This document shows positions 61,909-64,000 of a stretch of 64,000 nt of DNA, piece by piece. Made by a program: the position numbers and the translations under genes. The DNA comes from Liolophura sinensis (lineage: Eukaryota > Mollusca > Polyplacophora > Chitonida > Chitonidae): the NCBI RefSeq assembly GCF_032854445.1, contig NC_088300.1:71520984-71584983 (forward strand), in the 5' to 3' direction. The notes beneath the pieces are model-generated. The model worked only from the letters and a program-made list of their open reading frames with translations, was not told where the DNA came from and made no database searches. How positions within the stretch are numbered: the first letter of the stretch is position 1; every line of letters starts with the position of its first letter.

Positions 61909-64000
61909 TCAGAACACCTGAAATTCATTTTCTCTTTCTTTTATCGAGTAGAATTTTTTCACAGTCATCTTAAGTTTATTTGTTAGCAGTTCTTGCTTGA
62001 CAGCTCGTTCAGCCTCTGTGGTCAATATATCGTTTAGTTTCGGTAAAACGGTTAAAACGGCTCCCGTAAGCACTTGGGATGACACGGTGAAGTTGTGCAG
62101 CTGGTTAAAGGAGACGATAAGGTTAACAGCGGCTGCGACCAGGACGGTAAAGGCCGACAACTCTACCAGGTAAACGAACACTGAACGTCTTAACGGCCGA
62201 TGCTTTTCAGCGACATAACGAAAGAGTTCGGAGGGTATTCCCGGACTTGCGCCTCGCCAGCGGATGTACATGGACTCTTTTTTCCTGTCAGTGTCAAGGA
62301 GAGTTGGAGCCAGCGACAAAAGCTGACGCTGTTCCTTTGTGAAATTAATCGATACCTCGCCAATTGCAAGATTTTCGATCGCTGCCGCATCTACATTTTT
62401 TACAACGAGACTCTTGCCTTTAACGACTGTACCCTTTTCTTTTGTTTCTTTCTCTAAGGCTAGATTAATTTTAACTATTTCATAGAACATTGCCATGTAG
62501 GAGTCACTGAGTTTCAGTGAGCTTCGGACAAGATAAATCAGCATCGTGCCAATGCCAATCACGTAACCCAACGTGATATTTGGATAAAGTATGATTCCGG
62601 CATAAGTGTAATAAAATACAAGCAATATGAAAAATATTCCACGAATAAACAGAAGAAAAAACGCGTAATAGTTTGCAAGCAGACAAGTGATGATGAAGGG
62701 GGATATCAAAGCTCTACAACTACCATGTGGGGCGTAATATATTAAGAAAGCCCTGATCAGATTTATCAGATGAAAGATGGTGGGGCACCCATAGTAAACT
62801 ACACACAGCGCTATCTCAATTACACAAAACAGAAAATATAGCAGACCTAAGGCACAGCTGATAACAAGTGGCAGGTTTAGAGCGCGTATGCATCTTTGGA
62901 ATCTTTTGCAGCAGAACTGATAGACAAATCCCCAAAATGATGGATTAATCAGAGTAAAAAGATTTCCCAGTAATAGACTAGAAACGAGATTGTGTGAGCT
63001 TTTGCCTTCCAAGTTCACAGCCCCAAAACGCTCCACAAGTTTTGTATCCAAGGACAGTAGCGTCATCTGATAGCGGCCTTCTCTCTTCAACACAGAAACA
63101 AAGCAGGCCGACAGGTTTTTCGGAATACATATGCAGAATTGACCCACTGTGAAATAAATTCCAAGCACAACCATCGGTCCGCCAAAATGTGTCAACCAGT
63201 TGCTGTGACTTGCCGAAAACCCGTACGGTAGACTCAGAAATCCAACTGGAATTTTGACCCTTATACGTTCAGTAATGGTACTTTGCGCGGACAGCGTGTA
63301 ATAAATAATTTTTACGTAGATAGGTAATGGAATCAACACTGAAAATATAAACATTTTGCACAGCCTTGATATCAACACGGGAAATCTTTGTCTGACACAC
63401 CTGAGAGGTGTCCCGAGTAAAGAGGACCAAGTCACCGGCTTATGAACTCCCAGAAATATCCAGTTGTCCCCGCGGGAGGCCATACGTTGGTAAGAGCGGA
63501 TCCTAGAGCGATTAGCTTTCCTTAGCAACGGTGTCTCCTCATTGTCAAAATCGCTCGGATGTAGAAAATCCGACGAGTCTACTGTTCCATGAGGCACAAG
63601 GACATAGTCACCAAACTTTGACAACGGTATGGGTACGTACATGAAGCAGAGCAACCCGATGAAGTAAATGAAGGTTGACCACGCAGATAGGGGAATCTCG
63701 CTGATATCGCACGCTATGTCCATGTCCTTTTTCTTAAATCGGCAACATGAATAGATGGTGAGGTCCTTCCAGTAACCAAAGTATGTTAAGAAATGGTACA
63801 GTGCCTTTTCACTTGGTTGCAGACGGGTATGTTTTTTGTAGCAAAACACACTGGCGTTCCATCCATTGGTTGGTGGTAAATTCTGTTTTACCATTCTGCC
63901 CAGAGCCTTTGCAATTGCCAGCGTTGTAGAATGCTTTCCTAACTGCAGAGAACAGTTGTCTTCTTCGGCTTTAAGTGTTAGCTGTACATCAAGAACGTAG
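61909..64000 (-). CDS. Multi-pass membrane protein, same family (paralogue C), 5' part outside window
   Basis: An open minus-strand frame from the right edge to TGA at 61909, about 696 codons. The ATG at 63894 is internal: the frame stays open upstream, and YVLDVQLTLKAEEDNCSLQL matches A and B there, so the start is beyond 64000. It keeps the family landmarks: YFGYWKD, a CC pair, EETPLL (the acidic dileucine site), RCVRQRFPV, FGGPMVVLGIYFTVGQ, YYGCPTIF, YYAFFLLFIRG, IRWRGASPGIP and EKHRPLR, with the same order of membrane segments. Identity to A and B looks about half, so it is an older paralogue. No introns are visible. Function unknown. Confidence 0.9.
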   Translation of the reverse strand, partial: YVLDVQLTLKAEEDNCSLQLGKHSTTLAIAKALGRMVKQNLPPTNGWNASVFCYKKHTRLQPSEKALYHFLTYFGYWKDLTIYSCCRFKKKDMDIACDISEIPLSAWSTFIYFIGLLCFMYVPIPLSKFGDYVLVPHGTVDSSDFLHPSDFDNEETPLLRKANRSRIRSYQRMASRGDNWIFLGVHKPVTWSSLLGTPLRCVRQRFPVLISRLCKMFIFSVLIPLPIYVKIIYYTLSAQSTITERIRVKIPVGFLSLPYGFSASHSNWLTHFGGPMVVLGIYFTVGQFCICIPKNLSACFVSVLKREGRYQMTLLSLDTKLVERFGAVNLEGKSSHNLVSSLLLGNLFTLINPSFWGFVYQFCCKRFQRCIRALNLPLVISCALGLLYFLFCVIEIALCVVYYGCPTIFHLINLIRAFLIYYAPHGSCRALISPFIITCLLANYYAFFLLFIRGIFFILLVFYYTYAGIILYPNITLGYVIGIGTMLIYLVRSSLKLSDSYMAMFYEIVKINLALEKETKEKGTVVKGKSLVVKNVDAAAIENLAIGEVSINFTKEQRQLLSLAPTLLDTDRKKESMYIRWRGASPGIPSELFRYVAEKHRPLRRSVFVYLVELSAFTVLVAAAVNLIVSFNQLHNFTVSSQVLTGAVLTVLPKLNDILTTEAERAVKQELLTNKLKMTVKKFYSIKERENEFQVF

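Noticed and set aside
1-64000. CRISPR arrays, bacterial operons, prophage
   Set aside because: All tandem repeats lack spacers, genes have spliceosomal introns, and SINEs are present, so the sequence is animal nuclear DNA.

Overview
This is animal nuclear DNA, most likely from a lophotrochozoan invertebrate such as a mollusc or brachiopod. The evidence is AT-rich, gene-poor sequence, short exons with GT-AG introns, many tRNA-derived SINE copies, MITE-like hairpins, a decayed hAT transposase and several minisatellites. The phylum is an inference from the repeat style and is not proven.

Layout. Positions 1-9889 contain no recognisable gene body. A minus-strand first exon (9890-9970, 27 codons) has a promoter-like region behind it, and its gene would continue toward the left edge. 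Positions 10100-21350 are repeat-rich: two SINE families, a hairpin MITE and an odd CTTTCG-rich repeat. Positions 21353-37558 are two head-to-tail copies of an ~8.06 kb segment. Each copy carries one single-exon gene for an 850-residue secretory-pathway membrane protein with about nine membrane segments (25993-28545 and 33937-36489). A broken relative follows at 39010-39935. A fourth, intact member lies on the minus strand at the right edge (61909 to beyond 64000). I do not recognise this family; it is the best candidate here for undescribed biology.

Positions 41690-43865 hold a dead hAT-type transposase. Positions 47014-58367 hold a complete minus-strand arylsulfatase gene (arylsulfatase B/I/J type). 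Fourteen exons join in frame to 484 codons, with the formylglycine motif and all the catalytic residues I looked for. Its intron 7 is filled by about 50 copies of a 61-bp minisatellite. The repeat unit is the last bases of exon 7 together with the 5' splice site, so the array is a ladder of copied splice donors.

The genes do not form an operon. The window combines a lysosomal or secreted sulfatase gene with a locally expanding, turning-over family of intronless membrane-protein genes, set in transposon-rich DNA.
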